64,000 bases of DNA from Microcaldota archaeon. GTDB taxonomy: Archaea; Micrarchaeota; Micrarchaeia; Norongarragalinales; Norongarragalinaceae. Numbering within the stretch: the stretch's first letter is position 1; each line of letters starts with the position of its first letter. This document shows, one piece after another, positions 43,446-52,317 of this stretch. Under the pieces are notes generated by a model that was given only the letters and a program-made list of their open reading frames with translations, was not told where the DNA came from and searched no databases. The translations under genes and the position numbers were made by a program. Location of the stretch: contig JACPGT010000011.1 in assembly GCA_016188965.1 (NCBI GenBank), positions 37,632 to 101,631 on the forward strand, in the 5' to 3' direction.

Positions 43446-43844
43446 CTATTCGACGCGGATGGGGAGGCGTTTACGGACCTGGTTCAACACGTGGCCGTAG
43501 TCGCGGTAGTGCGCCGAGGCGAACACGTCGACCGGATACGTGCCGGGCGCGCTTTTCTGGTTGGAAAACACGCCGACTTTGAAACGCTTGGTCTGGCCGG
43601 GAGCCAGTTCACCCAAACGGATTTCACGCTCGTGCGAGATGCCGGTGCGGTCCATACCCAGCACACGGGGAACGGTAATGGTAATCGACGTCAGCAGGGG
43701 CTGGTCGTGCAGGTTCTGCAGGGAAATCTCCAAGTCTACGCCGTCATTCTTGTATTTAGCCAAGCGGAAGGGGTGCAGTTCGCATTGCAGATCGTAAAGA
43801 CCGCCTTTGACGACTTTCTTGCTGAAAATATCGAAAAAGCCCAT
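43446..43844 (-). CDS. Hypothetical protein with Ig/arrestin-like beta fold, 132 aa
   Basis: The ATG at 43844 (MGFFDIFSKKVVKGGLYDLQ) is preferred; upstream track sequence is unlikely coding. Alternating strands such as LLTSITITVPRVLG, REIRLGELAPGQTKRFKVGV and GTYPVDVFASAHYRDYGHVL suggest an all-beta domain. The amphipathic N-terminus (FFDIFSKK) could touch membrane. Function unknown. Confidence 0.65.
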   Translation of the reverse strand: MGFFDIFSKKVVKGGLYDLQCELHPFRLAKYKNDGVDLEISLQNLHDQPLLTSITITVPRVLGMDRTGISHEREIRLGELAPGQTKRFKVGVFSNQKSAPGTYPVDVFASAHYRDYGHVLNQVRKRLPIRVE

Positions 43845-43948
43845 GGGACGGAACCTCGAGAGAATACAGACGCCGTTAGCAGGGACGCACGATTTTTTAT
43901 ACGTTGCGAGAACACAAGAACCCGGAAAGAAAGACGCAGGAAACCCGT

Positions 43949-44374
43949 ATGCAACAGAAACGACCGACACGCGTGGCTTTTTTCTGTGACTTGGGAATCC
44001 GGGCATCGGAAAACGTACACCGGGCCGCGCTGGATCTCATCCAAAGCCAAGGAATGGACAACATACGCCTCTATCACGGAGGATTGTATGATGAAACTGC
44101 CAAGCACAGCGGCACATACCACTTATCACAAGGACGGACGAGCGAAAGACTGCATTTGAGCGAAATCGACGTTATCGTGCCGCTGACCGTAGACACTCAA
44201 CAAATCATGCGGGCCCGCTTGAGGCTACTGGAAGGCCACGACAAACCCAGGCTCATTCCGATTCATGAACACCAAATCAAACCAGATAACATCAACCCGG
44301 CACTGCTTCTACAGCTTCTCCGGATGTTGGCCCAAGATGAGGACCCGCACGGAACCAGAGAAAAAAGAGTATGA
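43949..44374 (+). CDS. Hypothetical alpha/beta protein, 141 aa
   Basis: The ATG at 43949 is preferred to 43904. The protein begins MQQKRPTRVAFFCDLGIRAS followed by a helix and a strand, which superficially resembles a low-molecular-weight phosphatase start, but the loop is C-x4-R, not the required C-x5-R-S. A second Rossmann-like unit (IDVIVPLTVDTQQI) follows. Divergent from the preceding gene. Confidence 0.5.
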   Translation: MQQKRPTRVAFFCDLGIRASENVHRAALDLIQSQGMDNIRLYHGGLYDETAKHSGTYHLSQGRTSERLHLSEIDVIVPLTVDTQQIMRARLRLLEGHDKPRLIPIHEHQIKPDNINPALLLQLLRMLAQDEDPHGTREKRV

Positions 44375-44437
44375 ATTCCCGGAGAAATGGCTGAAAAAAA
44401 GCGGCGGCGGCCATCGCGCAGCCTCCACTAGAAACCG

Positions 44438-45496
44438 CTAGACGCCCAACTGCCGCTTCAGCAGGTTCAGCACCGTGAGGCTGCGCGAATAGTTCTTGTA
44501 AATCGGCTCGGTGACGTATAGAATTTCTTTGGGCGAGGCGACCAGTTCCGGCACCGATTCATAATACTGTTGGAGGCGTCGGTTGAACGAGCTGACATCC
44601 GGATGCAAGAATTCGAGGCACACGTTGTACTGCGAACCGGCAATGGAGGAAAAGAGCATGACGTTGGGGTCGGCCTGGGCGGCCGAGACGAGTTTGTTGA
44701 ACGGTTCGCGCGGCACCGGCGGGATCTGCAACAGAAGGAAACCGAACAGCTTCAAACCAAAAGCCAGGGGGTTCAGCCGGGGCAAGTACTCGAAGATGAT
44801 GTTTTCCGTCTGCAGAAATTCCAACGAGGAGGAAATAGTCGCCAGGTGCAGGCCGGTCGCGCGTTGGATGGTCCGCAAGTGCGGCCGGATGGCGCCGGGC
44901 TCGAACAGCGCCTTGATGATTTTGAGACGCACCGCATCGGCCGCCTGGATTTTCTTGTTCGCCGCCACCGGTCCCTGCGCCGCCAAAATCTGGCTCACGG
45001 CGAAGCTGAAACGGTCGTCCTTATACACAGGGTCGGAAAAGAAGTACACCGCGCGCCGGCGCACGAGGGGATACGCATCCGGTACGTCCTCATGGTACAA
45101 CCGCACCGTATCGCGGTGGAAGTCCTCCACCGTCGCGTACATGTCGCGCGAGACGAGGTTGTGTTCGCCGGAAGCGATGGAACCAAAGAAGCGCACGTGC
45201 GGGTTGTTGCGACCCCACGCCACCATTTGGTCCAACGTCTTTTTTTCCGACAAGTCAAAGCTGGCCATCGAGAAAGCCTCGACGGGAAACCCCATTTTGC
45301 GCCAGTTCAATGAAGGCAAGTAGGAGACAATGGCATGCTGGGCGTACAGGAAATCCAGCGACGCCGACAAAGTGGGCCGCGAAAGCCCGGTGCTCTTCTG
45401 TAAGAAAGAGAGACTGGGACGAAGGCCGCCCTTGGTGAACAACGCGTCCAGCACCTGCAACCGGCGTGCGTCCAACAATTGCTTGCTTCTCGGCAT
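44438..45496 (-). CDS. Tandem-duplicated Lrp/AsnC-like regulator
   Basis: The start at 45496 (MPRSKQLLDARRLQVLDALF) gives 352 residues. Two copies of a winged HTH plus alpha/beta ligand domain are seen: HTH 1 GGLRPSLSFLQKSTGLSRPT, HTH 2 GAIRPHLRTIQRATGLHLAT; effector halves contain FFGSIASGEHNLV and LFSSIAGSQYNVC. The duplication would let one chain form the dimer that Lrp proteins normally build from two. Target genes unknown. Confidence 0.7.
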   Translation of the reverse strand: MPRSKQLLDARRLQVLDALFTKGGLRPSLSFLQKSTGLSRPTLSASLDFLYAQHAIVSYLPSLNWRKMGFPVEAFSMASFDLSEKKTLDQMVAWGRNNPHVRFFGSIASGEHNLVSRDMYATVEDFHRDTVRLYHEDVPDAYPLVRRRAVYFFSDPVYKDDRFSFAVSQILAAQGPVAANKKIQAADAVRLKIIKALFEPGAIRPHLRTIQRATGLHLATISSSLEFLQTENIIFEYLPRLNPLAFGLKLFGFLLLQIPPVPREPFNKLVSAAQADPNVMLFSSIAGSQYNVCLEFLHPDVSSFNRRLQQYYESVPELVASPKEILYVTEPIYKNYSRSLTVLNLLKRQLGV

Positions 45497-45736
45497 TTTC
45501 ACCCACCCCCCATCCGTTACTGTGTCTTTTCGCAGCGTTTTGGTCTCAAAAATACGATTTACTGAAAGAATTATGCACATATTTGTTTTAATGGTTTCCC
45601 TCGTTTTATTTGCAGCAAGCGGGGGGGCAGAAAGCGCAGATGTTGGCACACGTGTACTTGCTCTGGTATTACTTGGGCAAAAAACCGCAGGACGAATAAG
45701 CGGGCTTTATAGGGCGAAAACCCCTTGACAACGAAC

Positions 45737-46264
45737 ATGGCCGTTGCCGAGTGGTTGTACGAACTGGGCGAGCTTAAGCGCATCGCGCGCAGTGGGTGGT
45801 GGACCGCCAAGGTGCGGCAACCGGAAACCGTGGCCGAGCATTCCTGGCGCGCCGCGTGCATCGCGTACGCATTGGCGCTCGAAGAAGGCCTTGACGCGCC
45901 AGCGGCAGCCGTGGCGGCATTATTTCACGACGCGCACGAGGCGCGTACGCTGGACCTGCACAAAATGGCCAAAAAATACGTCCGATCGGATGCGATACGG
46001 GCCGCGGTGGAGCAGAACGCCGCGTCACCGGCCAAGACCCGTCTAGAGCTTGATAAACCCATCCCGTCTGCAATCAAGACGGTGGTAAAAGATGCGGACC
46101 TTCTGGAAATGGCGGTTACGGCACAGGAATACATGGCAGCGGGGCATGTAGAAGCCCGCGCGTGGCGGGACGGCGTCAAGGCCAAACTTGCGACCAAGAC
46201 GGCGAAGAAATGGTACGGCGAAATCCGCCGGACCCAGCCGTCCGAATGGTATCGAAAAAACTAA
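45737..46264 (+). CDS. HD-domain hydrolase (YfbR-like 5'-nucleotidase type)
   Basis: The ATG at 45737 gives 175 residues; a TTG at 45725 is the track start. HD ligands: H in TVAEHSWRAA, the HD pair in ALFHDAHEARTLD and D in VVKDADLLEMA. This is the HD_3/YfbR pattern of deoxyribonucleoside monophosphatases. An archaeal role in nucleotide pool sanitation is likely but not proven. Confidence 0.78.
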   Translation: MAVAEWLYELGELKRIARSGWWTAKVRQPETVAEHSWRAACIAYALALEEGLDAPAAAVAALFHDAHEARTLDLHKMAKKYVRSDAIRAAVEQNAASPAKTRLELDKPIPSAIKTVVKDADLLEMAVTAQEYMAAGHVEARAWRDGVKAKLATKTAKKWYGEIRRTQPSEWYRKN

Positions 46265-46308
46265 TGGACGCGGGATGGCGCCGAAAAATAGGCCCACGGA
46301 CATGGGCG

Positions 46309-46593
46309 TCAAACACGCGTTTCCGGGTTAATCTTGGCAGCAGCCGCCTCAATTTGTTTCTTTTCCAATTCCAACTCGGCCAGCAAATCCTTGACTTTGA
46401 AGTTTTCCGACGCCGCCGTCACGGTCGCGAATATGGCCGTCGGCATCTGTTTGTTAATTCGGTAGGCGTCAATCACGGCGTGCAGTTCTTGGTCGGAAAA
46501 GCCGGATAGCAGGATGATTTTCGTCGACTTGCCGTTGGCATGGTTGGCCCTATCGACGGATGCGAACGTGTTTTCAGAAGCGGGCGCCGGCAT
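46309..46593 (-). CDS. DUF3783-like protein, 94 aa
   Basis: The core IILLSGFSDQELHAVIDAYR...TAIFATVTAASENFKVKDLLAEL follows the DUF3783 pattern, a small alpha/beta domain of unknown function common in archaea. The C-terminus is a charged helix. It lies 42 nt after the two-helix membrane micro-gene on the same strand. Confidence 0.6.
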   Translation of the reverse strand: MPAPASENTFASVDRANHANGKSTKIILLSGFSDQELHAVIDAYRINKQMPTAIFATVTAASENFKVKDLLAELELEKKQIEAAAAKINPETRV

Positions 46594-46635
46594 GGGAAAA
46601 AACCTCGGAAAGAAAACGGAAAAAATAGCGGAGAA

Positions 46636-46785
46636 TCAGACGATAAGCGCGACGCATGCCATGCCGACAAGTACCAGCCACCAGGCCGATTCGTCCGACA
46701 GCGGGTTGGACAAGATGTTGGTAATCTGGCCGAAGACGGAAAACGTCAGGAAAAGCAACGTGTTGGTGATGACGGCTAAGACCAT
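46636..46785 (-). CDS. Two-helix membrane micro-protein, 49 aa
   Basis: Not on the ORF track. The ATG abuts the stop of the preceding zinc-ribbon gene, which supports coupled translation. It starts MVLAVITNTLLFLTFSVFGQ and ends with a second hydrophobic segment (WWLVLVGMACVALIV). Likely a small membrane subunit of unknown role. Confidence 0.5.
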   Translation of the reverse strand: MVLAVITNTLLFLTFSVFGQITNILSNPLSDESAWWLVLVGMACVALIV

Positions 46786-47190
46786 TTACGCCATCCTCCG
46801 AGGAAGCGGCAGAATTTCACCGCACGCCTTACAGATTTTTTCCTTGCGTTTGTAGTTGAATTCAAACGACGTGCCGCCGCAATGCGGACAGCCCAAACCG
46901 CCAGCCGGGTTGGAATGATAACTCTTCCAAGCGTCTTTCGTATCACCGTAGACAACAGCGCCGCCGGACGAATAGACTTTGGGCGAATCGCCGGACGCCG
47001 GCTTGGACGCGGCGGAAATGGCCGATGACGCGCCAATCTGCGTGTCGCCCGGCTTGTTCGAAACGGGCGTTTCCGGAAGCGGGTCGCGGGTGATGTCGAG
47101 GCGATCGGAGTCGCAACGAGGGCAACGAGAGACGCGGGAACGGTCATCCGCCTTGAATTCCAAGCGGCAATTCTTACATCTGACTTTCAT
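46786..47190 (-). CDS. Double zinc-ribbon protein, 134 aa
   Basis: An N-terminal ribbon (MKVRCKNCRLEFKADD...CPRCDSDRL) is joined by a Ser/Pro-rich linker to a C-terminal ribbon (GLGCPHCGGTSFEFNYKRKEKICKACGEI). Such proteins often bind nucleic acid or RNA polymerase. It is followed immediately by the membrane micro-gene. Confidence 0.7.
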   Translation of the reverse strand: MKVRCKNCRLEFKADDRSRVSRCPRCDSDRLDITRDPLPETPVSNKPGDTQIGASSAISAASKPASGDSPKVYSSGGAVVYGDTKDAWKSYHSNPAGGLGCPHCGGTSFEFNYKRKEKICKACGEILPLPRRMA

Positions 47191-47442
47191 GAAGGTTTTT
47201 GTGAAAACACCCGCTTAAAAACAAGGGGTTGCGGCGTTTTGCACAAACAAGCAACGGAAAAGGAAAAAACGGAAAGAGGCGCCCGCCAGCGCAAGGGGCC
47301 GAGATGAAGGAACGGCCTGCGCCCCCTCGCGAGAAGACGGAGGCAGAAAAGCCACAGAAAGCAACGTCATCCGCAAGGCCAACCTTTATTTTCCCGCGTT
47401 TTCCCCCAATGAGTCTACGACAACACCCAGGTGAACGCGCAT

Positions 47443-48669
47443 ATGAAACGCTTACTCGTAGTCCTCGACGGCGTCGGCGACCTGCCCCACCCCGACTTGG
47501 GCAACAAAACGCCCCTGCAGGCCGCGCACGCGCCGGCATTGCAGACACTCGCCCGCGGCGGCCAAGTGGGCCATTTGCGCATCGCCAAGCAAATCGCGCC
47601 GGAATCCGACGTGGGCGTCTGTAGCGTACTGGGGCAGAATCCGTTTGAAGACCACGTGGGACGCGGGCTTTTGGAGGCTAAAGGCGCCAACGTAGCGTTC
47701 AAAACCGGCGACCTGGCTCTGCGCGCCAACTTCGCCACCTGCCAGGCCGACGGCAAGACGTTGGCGGACCGCCGCGCCGGACGGGGCCTGGATGAAGCCG
47801 ACGCGCACGCCTTGGCCGCCGAAGTCAACGCCAAAGTCAAACTAGACGACGCCACGTTCAGCTTCGTGGCCACCAAAGGCCACCGCGCCGTCTTGGTCAT
47901 CCACGCCCAGGAGCCGTTGGATTGCCACATCAGCAACACCGACCCGGCGTACGAAGTCATCGACGGGCTTGGCTCGGCCAAACGCACGTTCGACATGGCC
48001 ATCACGCCGGCGCGCGCCTGGAAGGACGAAGCCGGTTCGCGCCGTGCGGCGCAATTGGTCAACGAATTCACCGAAAAAAGCTTCCGCGTGCTGGAAGCAA
48101 GCGCCATCAACGCCCGCCGGCGCAAGGAAGGCACGCTGGCGGCCAACTGCGTGCTGCTGCGCGACCCGGAAAGCCGCGACAAAAAACTCCGACGCCTGCC
48201 AGGCGACTGGGCCATCCTCTCGGAAATGCCCATGGAGGAAGGTATCGCGCAACTCATGGACATGCGCGTGGTGCGCCTGGACAAACAAAAAACGGCCGAA
48301 GCCGCGTATGCGCACGCCGTGCAGATGACGCTCAAGACCCTGAAAGAAGCCGACGGCGTCTACGTTCACCTCAAGGCACCCGACGTGTTCGGGCACGACG
48401 GCGACGCCAAAGGCAAAACGCAAAGCATTGGGGAAATCGACGCGGACTACTTCAAGCCCCTATTGGAAAAACTGGACCTCGCCAACGTGCGCATCGCCGT
48501 CACGGGCGATCACAGCACGCCGTGCATCCACCATTCGCACTCGGCCGACCCCGTGCCATACCTGCTCGGCGGCGCCGGCATCCGGGCCGAAAACCAGCCG
48601 TTCGACGAGACCAATACCGGGCCTACAATCAACGGGTGGGAATTGATGCCCAAATTACTGCGAAAATAA
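47443..48669 (+). CDS. apgM: 2,3-bisphosphoglycerate-independent phosphoglycerate mutase (ApgM)
   Basis: The ATG at 47443 (MKRLLVVLDGVGDLPHPDLG) gives 408 residues; a GTG 12 nt earlier is possible. Metal-site segments of the alkaline phosphatase superfamily: VVLDGVGD, the nucleophile region SDVGVCSVLGQNPF, VHLKAPDVFGHDGD and AVTGDHSTPCIHHSHSADPVP. It interconverts 3- and 2-phosphoglycerate; enolase for the next glycolytic step is at 49.9-51.1 kb. Confidence 0.92.
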   Translation: MKRLLVVLDGVGDLPHPDLGNKTPLQAAHAPALQTLARGGQVGHLRIAKQIAPESDVGVCSVLGQNPFEDHVGRGLLEAKGANVAFKTGDLALRANFATCQADGKTLADRRAGRGLDEADAHALAAEVNAKVKLDDATFSFVATKGHRAVLVIHAQEPLDCHISNTDPAYEVIDGLGSAKRTFDMAITPARAWKDEAGSRRAAQLVNEFTEKSFRVLEASAINARRRKEGTLAANCVLLRDPESRDKKLRRLPGDWAILSEMPMEEGIAQLMDMRVVRLDKQKTAEAAYAHAVQMTLKTLKEADGVYVHLKAPDVFGHDGDAKGKTQSIGEIDADYFKPLLEKLDLANVRIAVTGDHSTPCIHHSHSADPVPYLLGGAGIRAENQPFDETNTGPTINGWELMPKLLRK

Positions 48670-48738
48670 AGGCCACGCCAAGAAAAAAGGCATCCGCCAC
48701 AGGCAAAGGGCCGGCGCATGGCCCAAAACGACAATCAA

Positions 48739-49737
48739 TCAACCGGCGACGTAGAGCAACTCGGCCGCCAAAGCGCCTAAATAGACCAACAACAGCACCG
48801 CGCCTTCATACTTAGTCACGCGGCCCTTGATGGTGAAGCCCATGAACAAGAAAGTAATCAACAACAGCGCGGGAAGGGTGATGGCGCGACTGGACGCCTC
48901 CAGCGTCACCGGCTGCAGGAGGGTGAACACGCCCACGCTGATCAGCAAGGTGAAGATATTCGAGCCAATCGTCTCGGAGACGGCTAACTCCTCTAAACCC
49001 CGCCGCGTCGCTTGCACGGCCGCCGCCAGGTTCGGCAAAGACGGCCCCAGTGCGCCCAACGTGATGCCGATGACGAGGTCCGACACGCCGAACGTCGAAC
49101 TGAAGTAGATGAGCGAATCGGTGAAGAACTGCGCGCCCAACAACAACGTCACGCCGCCGGCCAAGAAAACGCCAAAACCGTCCCGCAACGTCAACGGGCC
49201 CAAGTGGACTTTGCCGACCAACTCCAACGTCTGGACCATCTGTTTGCCTTCCTTCTGTGACTCTTTCTTGCCCAGGATGCGTTCCTGTTGATAGACGTTA
49301 ATCAGGTACGGCACGAACAACAACAAAAAAACGGTGCCGTCCACGCGGTCCAACACGCCGTCGTTCAACGCCATGGCTGCCACAATGATGGTCGCCACCA
49401 TCATGAACACCAAGTCGCGCAGCAACATGACGCGGCTGACGCGCAAGGGCCGGATCATGCTACAAAGTCCGATGATCAGGCCGATGTTGACGATGACCGA
49501 GCCGATGATGGTGCCCAATCCAATTTGAGGATGGCCCTTGAAAACGGCCGATCCGGCCACGAGCAACTCCGGCAGTGAGAGCATAATCGAGACGAGAATC
49601 AGGCCCACGGCGACGCTGGTGGTGTGAAACCGCTCGGCCACGTGCGACGCCGAGTCCGTCACCCATTCCGCGCCTTTGAGAAGCAGTGCCGCGCCGCCCA
49701 ACAAAAGACCGGCATTGAACAATAGGCCAAGAACCAT
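48739..49737 (-). CDS. CaCA-family sodium/calcium exchanger-like protein
   Basis: The start at 49737 (MVLGLLFNAGLLLGGAALLL) gives 332 residues and about 10 helices. The two alpha repeats are VGLILVSIMLSLPELLVAGS...GTIIGSVIVNIGLI and IGITLGALGPSLPNLAAAVQ...SETIGSNIFTLL. Members exchange cations such as Ca2+ for Na+ or H+. The usual TSxPEL of repeat 1 reads LSLPEL. Confidence 0.85.
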   Translation of the reverse strand: MVLGLLFNAGLLLGGAALLLKGAEWVTDSASHVAERFHTTSVAVGLILVSIMLSLPELLVAGSAVFKGHPQIGLGTIIGSVIVNIGLIIGLCSMIRPLRVSRVMLLRDLVFMMVATIIVAAMALNDGVLDRVDGTVFLLLFVPYLINVYQQERILGKKESQKEGKQMVQTLELVGKVHLGPLTLRDGFGVFLAGGVTLLLGAQFFTDSLIYFSSTFGVSDLVIGITLGALGPSLPNLAAAVQATRRGLEELAVSETIGSNIFTLLISVGVFTLLQPVTLEASSRAITLPALLLITFLFMGFTIKGRVTKYEGAVLLLVYLGALAAELLYVAG

Positions 49738-49882
49738 ACCAACCTTTTTTCGAGCCGTGTTTTTATAGGCCTTTGGAAACGCGGACAGAACAAAGCAGCG
49801 GCTTTGAAGTGGAAAAAAACGAAAAGAGAGAAAAAAACAAGTTGGGAAAAAAGGAGGTTGTTTGAAGAAAGAGGCGAAGCCC

Positions 49883-51127
49883 CTAAGGTAGTTTGAACCG
49901 CGCCAAAGGCACTCCGTCCTCTTCAATGCGAAGCAGGCGGTTGTACTTGGCCGTCCGCTCGCCACGCGCCGGCGCGCCCAGTTTGATCTGGCCGCAGGCC
50001 AACGCCGTGGCCAAATCCGAGATGAACGCGTCTTCCGTCTCGCCGGAGCGGTGCGACACCATCACGTTCCAACCGAACGACTCGGCTATTTGCGCCGCCC
50101 GGAGGCTTTCCGACAAAGTGCCGATCTGGTTGACCTTCAACAAAAGAGCCGAGCAACTCAACTGGGCGCGGTCGATGCGTGCCGGGTTCGTCACCAACAA
50201 ATCGTCGCCGACGACTTGGCATTTTCCAGCAAACACCGCGCGCAAACGCGCAAAATCGTCGAACGCTTCCTCGTGGAACGGATCCTCTATACTGATGAAG
50301 CGGTACTGACTTTGAAGTTCGGCGTAGTGGTTCAACAACTCGCCGGGCGTCAGGATCTTACCGTCAACGTGGTACGCTCCGGTCCGGGCGTCGTAGAACT
50401 CGGAAGCGGCACAATCCAACGCCAAGGCCATCTTCTGCCCATGGCCGTTCTCCTCAACCGCCCGCCATACCAAATCCAACGCCTGGCGCACGTTGGACAC
50501 GTCCGGCGCGATGCCGCCCTCATCCCCCACGTTGCCCGCGGGCGCGCCGAATTTCTTCACCGCATCCTTCTTGAGGCTCTGGTACGTCTCGGCCACCATC
50601 TGCGCGGCCTCGCCAAACGTCTTGGCGCCAGTAGGCACCACCATGACTTCTTGGATCTTGAGGCTCGAGCCTGCATGCTTTCCTCCGTTGAGCACGTTGG
50701 CAAACGGCAACGGCAAAAGGGGCTTGCGCTTCAACGAGGCGGCCAGGTAAGAATACAACGGTTTGGAGCCGGCAAACGCACGGGCGCCGGCCAAGCTGAC
50801 GGCCAACAACGCGTTGGCGCCTATTTTTTTCTTGTTGGCCGTGCCATCGGCCTTCAACAAGAATGCGTCCAACTCCGCCTGGGACTTGAAGTCCTTAGTC
50901 TTCATTGATTTGCCCAACGCCTGCACGTGGCCGACTGCCTTTGAAACGCCTTTGCCGTGAAAGGGCCGGCCGCCATCCCGCAATTCGACCGCTTCGTGAG
51001 TGCCAGTAGACGCGCCGGAAGGCACGGAAGCCGTGAACCACGCGCGGCCGACTTGAAGACCGGCTTCGACCGTGGGGTTACCACGAGAGTCCAAAATCCA
51101 GCGCGCGTTAACGGAAGAGACCTTCAT
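49883..51127 (-). CDS. eno: Enolase
   Basis: The ATG at 51127 (MKVSSVNARWILDSRGNPTV) gives 414 residues. Signature segments: VPSGASTGTHEAVELRDGG, GNVGDEGGIAPDV, SIEDPFHEEAFDDF, VGDDLLVTN and the catalytic-Lys loop LLLKVNQIGTLSES with VSHRSGETED. It converts 2-phosphoglycerate to phosphoenolpyruvate. A long 580-nt non-coding region lies upstream with a TTTTTTAATCC box near 51235. Confidence 0.95.
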   Translation of the reverse strand: MKVSSVNARWILDSRGNPTVEAGLQVGRAWFTASVPSGASTGTHEAVELRDGGRPFHGKGVSKAVGHVQALGKSMKTKDFKSQAELDAFLLKADGTANKKKIGANALLAVSLAGARAFAGSKPLYSYLAASLKRKPLLPLPFANVLNGGKHAGSSLKIQEVMVVPTGAKTFGEAAQMVAETYQSLKKDAVKKFGAPAGNVGDEGGIAPDVSNVRQALDLVWRAVEENGHGQKMALALDCAASEFYDARTGAYHVDGKILTPGELLNHYAELQSQYRFISIEDPFHEEAFDDFARLRAVFAGKCQVVGDDLLVTNPARIDRAQLSCSALLLKVNQIGTLSESLRAAQIAESFGWNVMVSHRSGETEDAFISDLATALACGQIKLGAPARGERTAKYNRLLRIEEDGVPLARFKLP

Positions 51128-51379
51128 CAGTAACCCACCCAAACGGCCAGAACCGTCTGCTTTCGCCGCCAGTGGATTCGGACGGGAAGAAGACGGGACG
51201 TACCGGCTTGGCACGCATTACGCCGGCCGGATTAAAAAATCAAGAGGCTGTCACACACCCCCCAACAAAAGGCGAAGAACCTCGGCAGGGAACAAACCGC
51301 CAACCTGATTCGCCTCCAAACACAACAAACACCAATTAACCATCAAGGAAACAACAAAAACAACCCACCCACCCCACAA

Positions 51380-51392
51380 TTCCACTAATCGA
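51380..51392 (-). other. ORB-like motif (TCGATTAGTGGAA) with G-run
   Basis: On the minus strand TCGATTAGTGGAATTG is followed by GTGGGGTGGGTGGG. The AGTGGAA core plus downstream G-run resembles archaeal origin recognition boxes. One base differs from the 14-mer at 52285 over the shared core. Confidence 0.45.
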
Positions 51393-51480
51393 CATACGGG
51401 CGGGCACGCAGGAAAACCAGACAGTGTGAAAAGTGTGAAAAGAACATCGGGCAACTTGGGGTGGGGAAAGAACGGTTTTA

Positions 51481-51570
51481 TAGCAAACCAAGAAAGTAAC
51501 CCGACTCAAGTGTCTTGGTTTGCTATCTAGCAAAGCTGTATGTTTCACGACTATTTGGCAAGTTTTGCTA
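51481..51570. repeat. Inverted-repeat cluster of TAGCAAA sites
   Basis: TAGCAAACCAAGA (51481-51493) and TCTTGGTTTGCTA (51513-51525) form a perfect 13-bp inverted repeat around a 19-nt loop. Two further TAGCAAA copies follow at 51528 (plus) and 51564 (minus, within TTTTGCTATAA). It may be a multi-site operator or a transcribed hairpin. Confidence 0.55.
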
Positions 51571-51706
51571 TAAGTTGGTGATAGTGTAAGGTGTTTTGAA
51601 AGTGTTTGTTCGGAAGCAAAAAGAAAAAGTATATGAAAAAAGATACAGAAAACAAAAAAACACAAAAGAGAAAAAATAGGAAAAACAAAAAACACATAAA
51701 AAGTCG

Positions 51707-52240
51707 TTAAGCCGTTGTTTGGTTCTTGAATTCTCCTTTGTATTCTGCTTTTCCTTTCAAATCATTAAACAGAATCTGACAAATGATTGTTTTAGGTTGT
51801 AGATGAAGGGTATGTGGAGATAAGTTGACGATTTCCAAGACTTGGTGATTTGAAACTCCAGGTTGGATCATTCCGGAGGATACGTGAACCAACAAACCCA
51901 ATCGTGCAAGCCTGCTTCTTCCTTCAATAAATGCACATGTTTTGTTGTCAAGCGTCAGTTTTTCATACGTAACTCCTAAAACCAATTCTCCTGGTTTTAG
52001 TTGGATGAATTTCCCATCCGAGATGACGATTTCTTCATGTAGATGGTCATCGTATTGGGGGTTGCCTGAAACCAGAACTGGTTTTTTTGATTTTTTTATT
52101 CTCTTGAAATGGTTCCCTAACCTGAAATCAACCGAACACGAACCGACCAACTTCGCATCATACGGCTCAATCCTGATTTTCCCGTTGCGTATGGCTTTGA
52201 AAATTTCCGGCTTGGCCCAAACCATCTGTCTTGCCACCAT
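51707..52240 (-). CDS. dcd: dCTP deaminase / dUTPase family protein
   Basis: The protein has 177 residues. Motifs: GSCSVDFRLGNHFKRI, PGELVLGVTYEKLTL, and the catalytic and trimer core EGRSRLARLGLLVHVSSGMIQPGV...HQVLEIVN. It deaminates dCTP toward dUTP or dUMP for thymidylate synthesis. The gene is noticeably AT-richer than enolase next to it. The alternative start MVWAKPE at residue 6 is possible. Confidence 0.88.
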   Translation of the reverse strand: MVARQMVWAKPEIFKAIRNGKIRIEPYDAKLVGSCSVDFRLGNHFKRIKKSKKPVLVSGNPQYDDHLHEEIVISDGKFIQLKPGELVLGVTYEKLTLDNKTCAFIEGRSRLARLGLLVHVSSGMIQPGVSNHQVLEIVNLSPHTLHLQPKTIICQILFNDLKGKAEYKGEFKNQTTA

Positions 52241-52284
52241 TTTTCAGTGTTTTTTTTTACGGCCGCTTGGTTTCACCCCAACGA

Positions 52285-52298
52285 CCGATTAGTGGAAC
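52285..52298 (+). other. Repeated 14-mer CCGATTAGTGGAAC with G-run (ORB-like)
   Basis: CCGATTAGTGGAACTAAGGG continues into a longer run of G. AGTGGAAC-x3-GGGGG is very close to the core of euryarchaeal origin recognition boxes (GTGGAAAC-x3-GGGG). It lies between dcd and a wHTH gene. Confidence 0.5.
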
Positions 52299-52317
52299 TA
52301 AGGGGGGGGTGGGGCTA

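Larger units (their letters stand above)
51128..51706. other. 579-nt intergenic region upstream of enolase
   Basis: No supported gene; open frames here are low-complexity shadows. From left to right it holds the enolase TATA region (near 51235), an ORB-like motif on the minus strand (51380-51392), a GTGTGAAAAGTGTGAAAAG direct repeat near 51425, four alternating TAGCAAA sites (51481-51570) and a long A-rich end. Confidence 0.5.

Noticed and set aside
43949-44374. Low-molecular-weight tyrosine phosphatase
   Set aside because: The loop CDLGIRAS is C-x4-R, not C-x5-R-S/T, and the catalytic Asp-Pro motif is absent.
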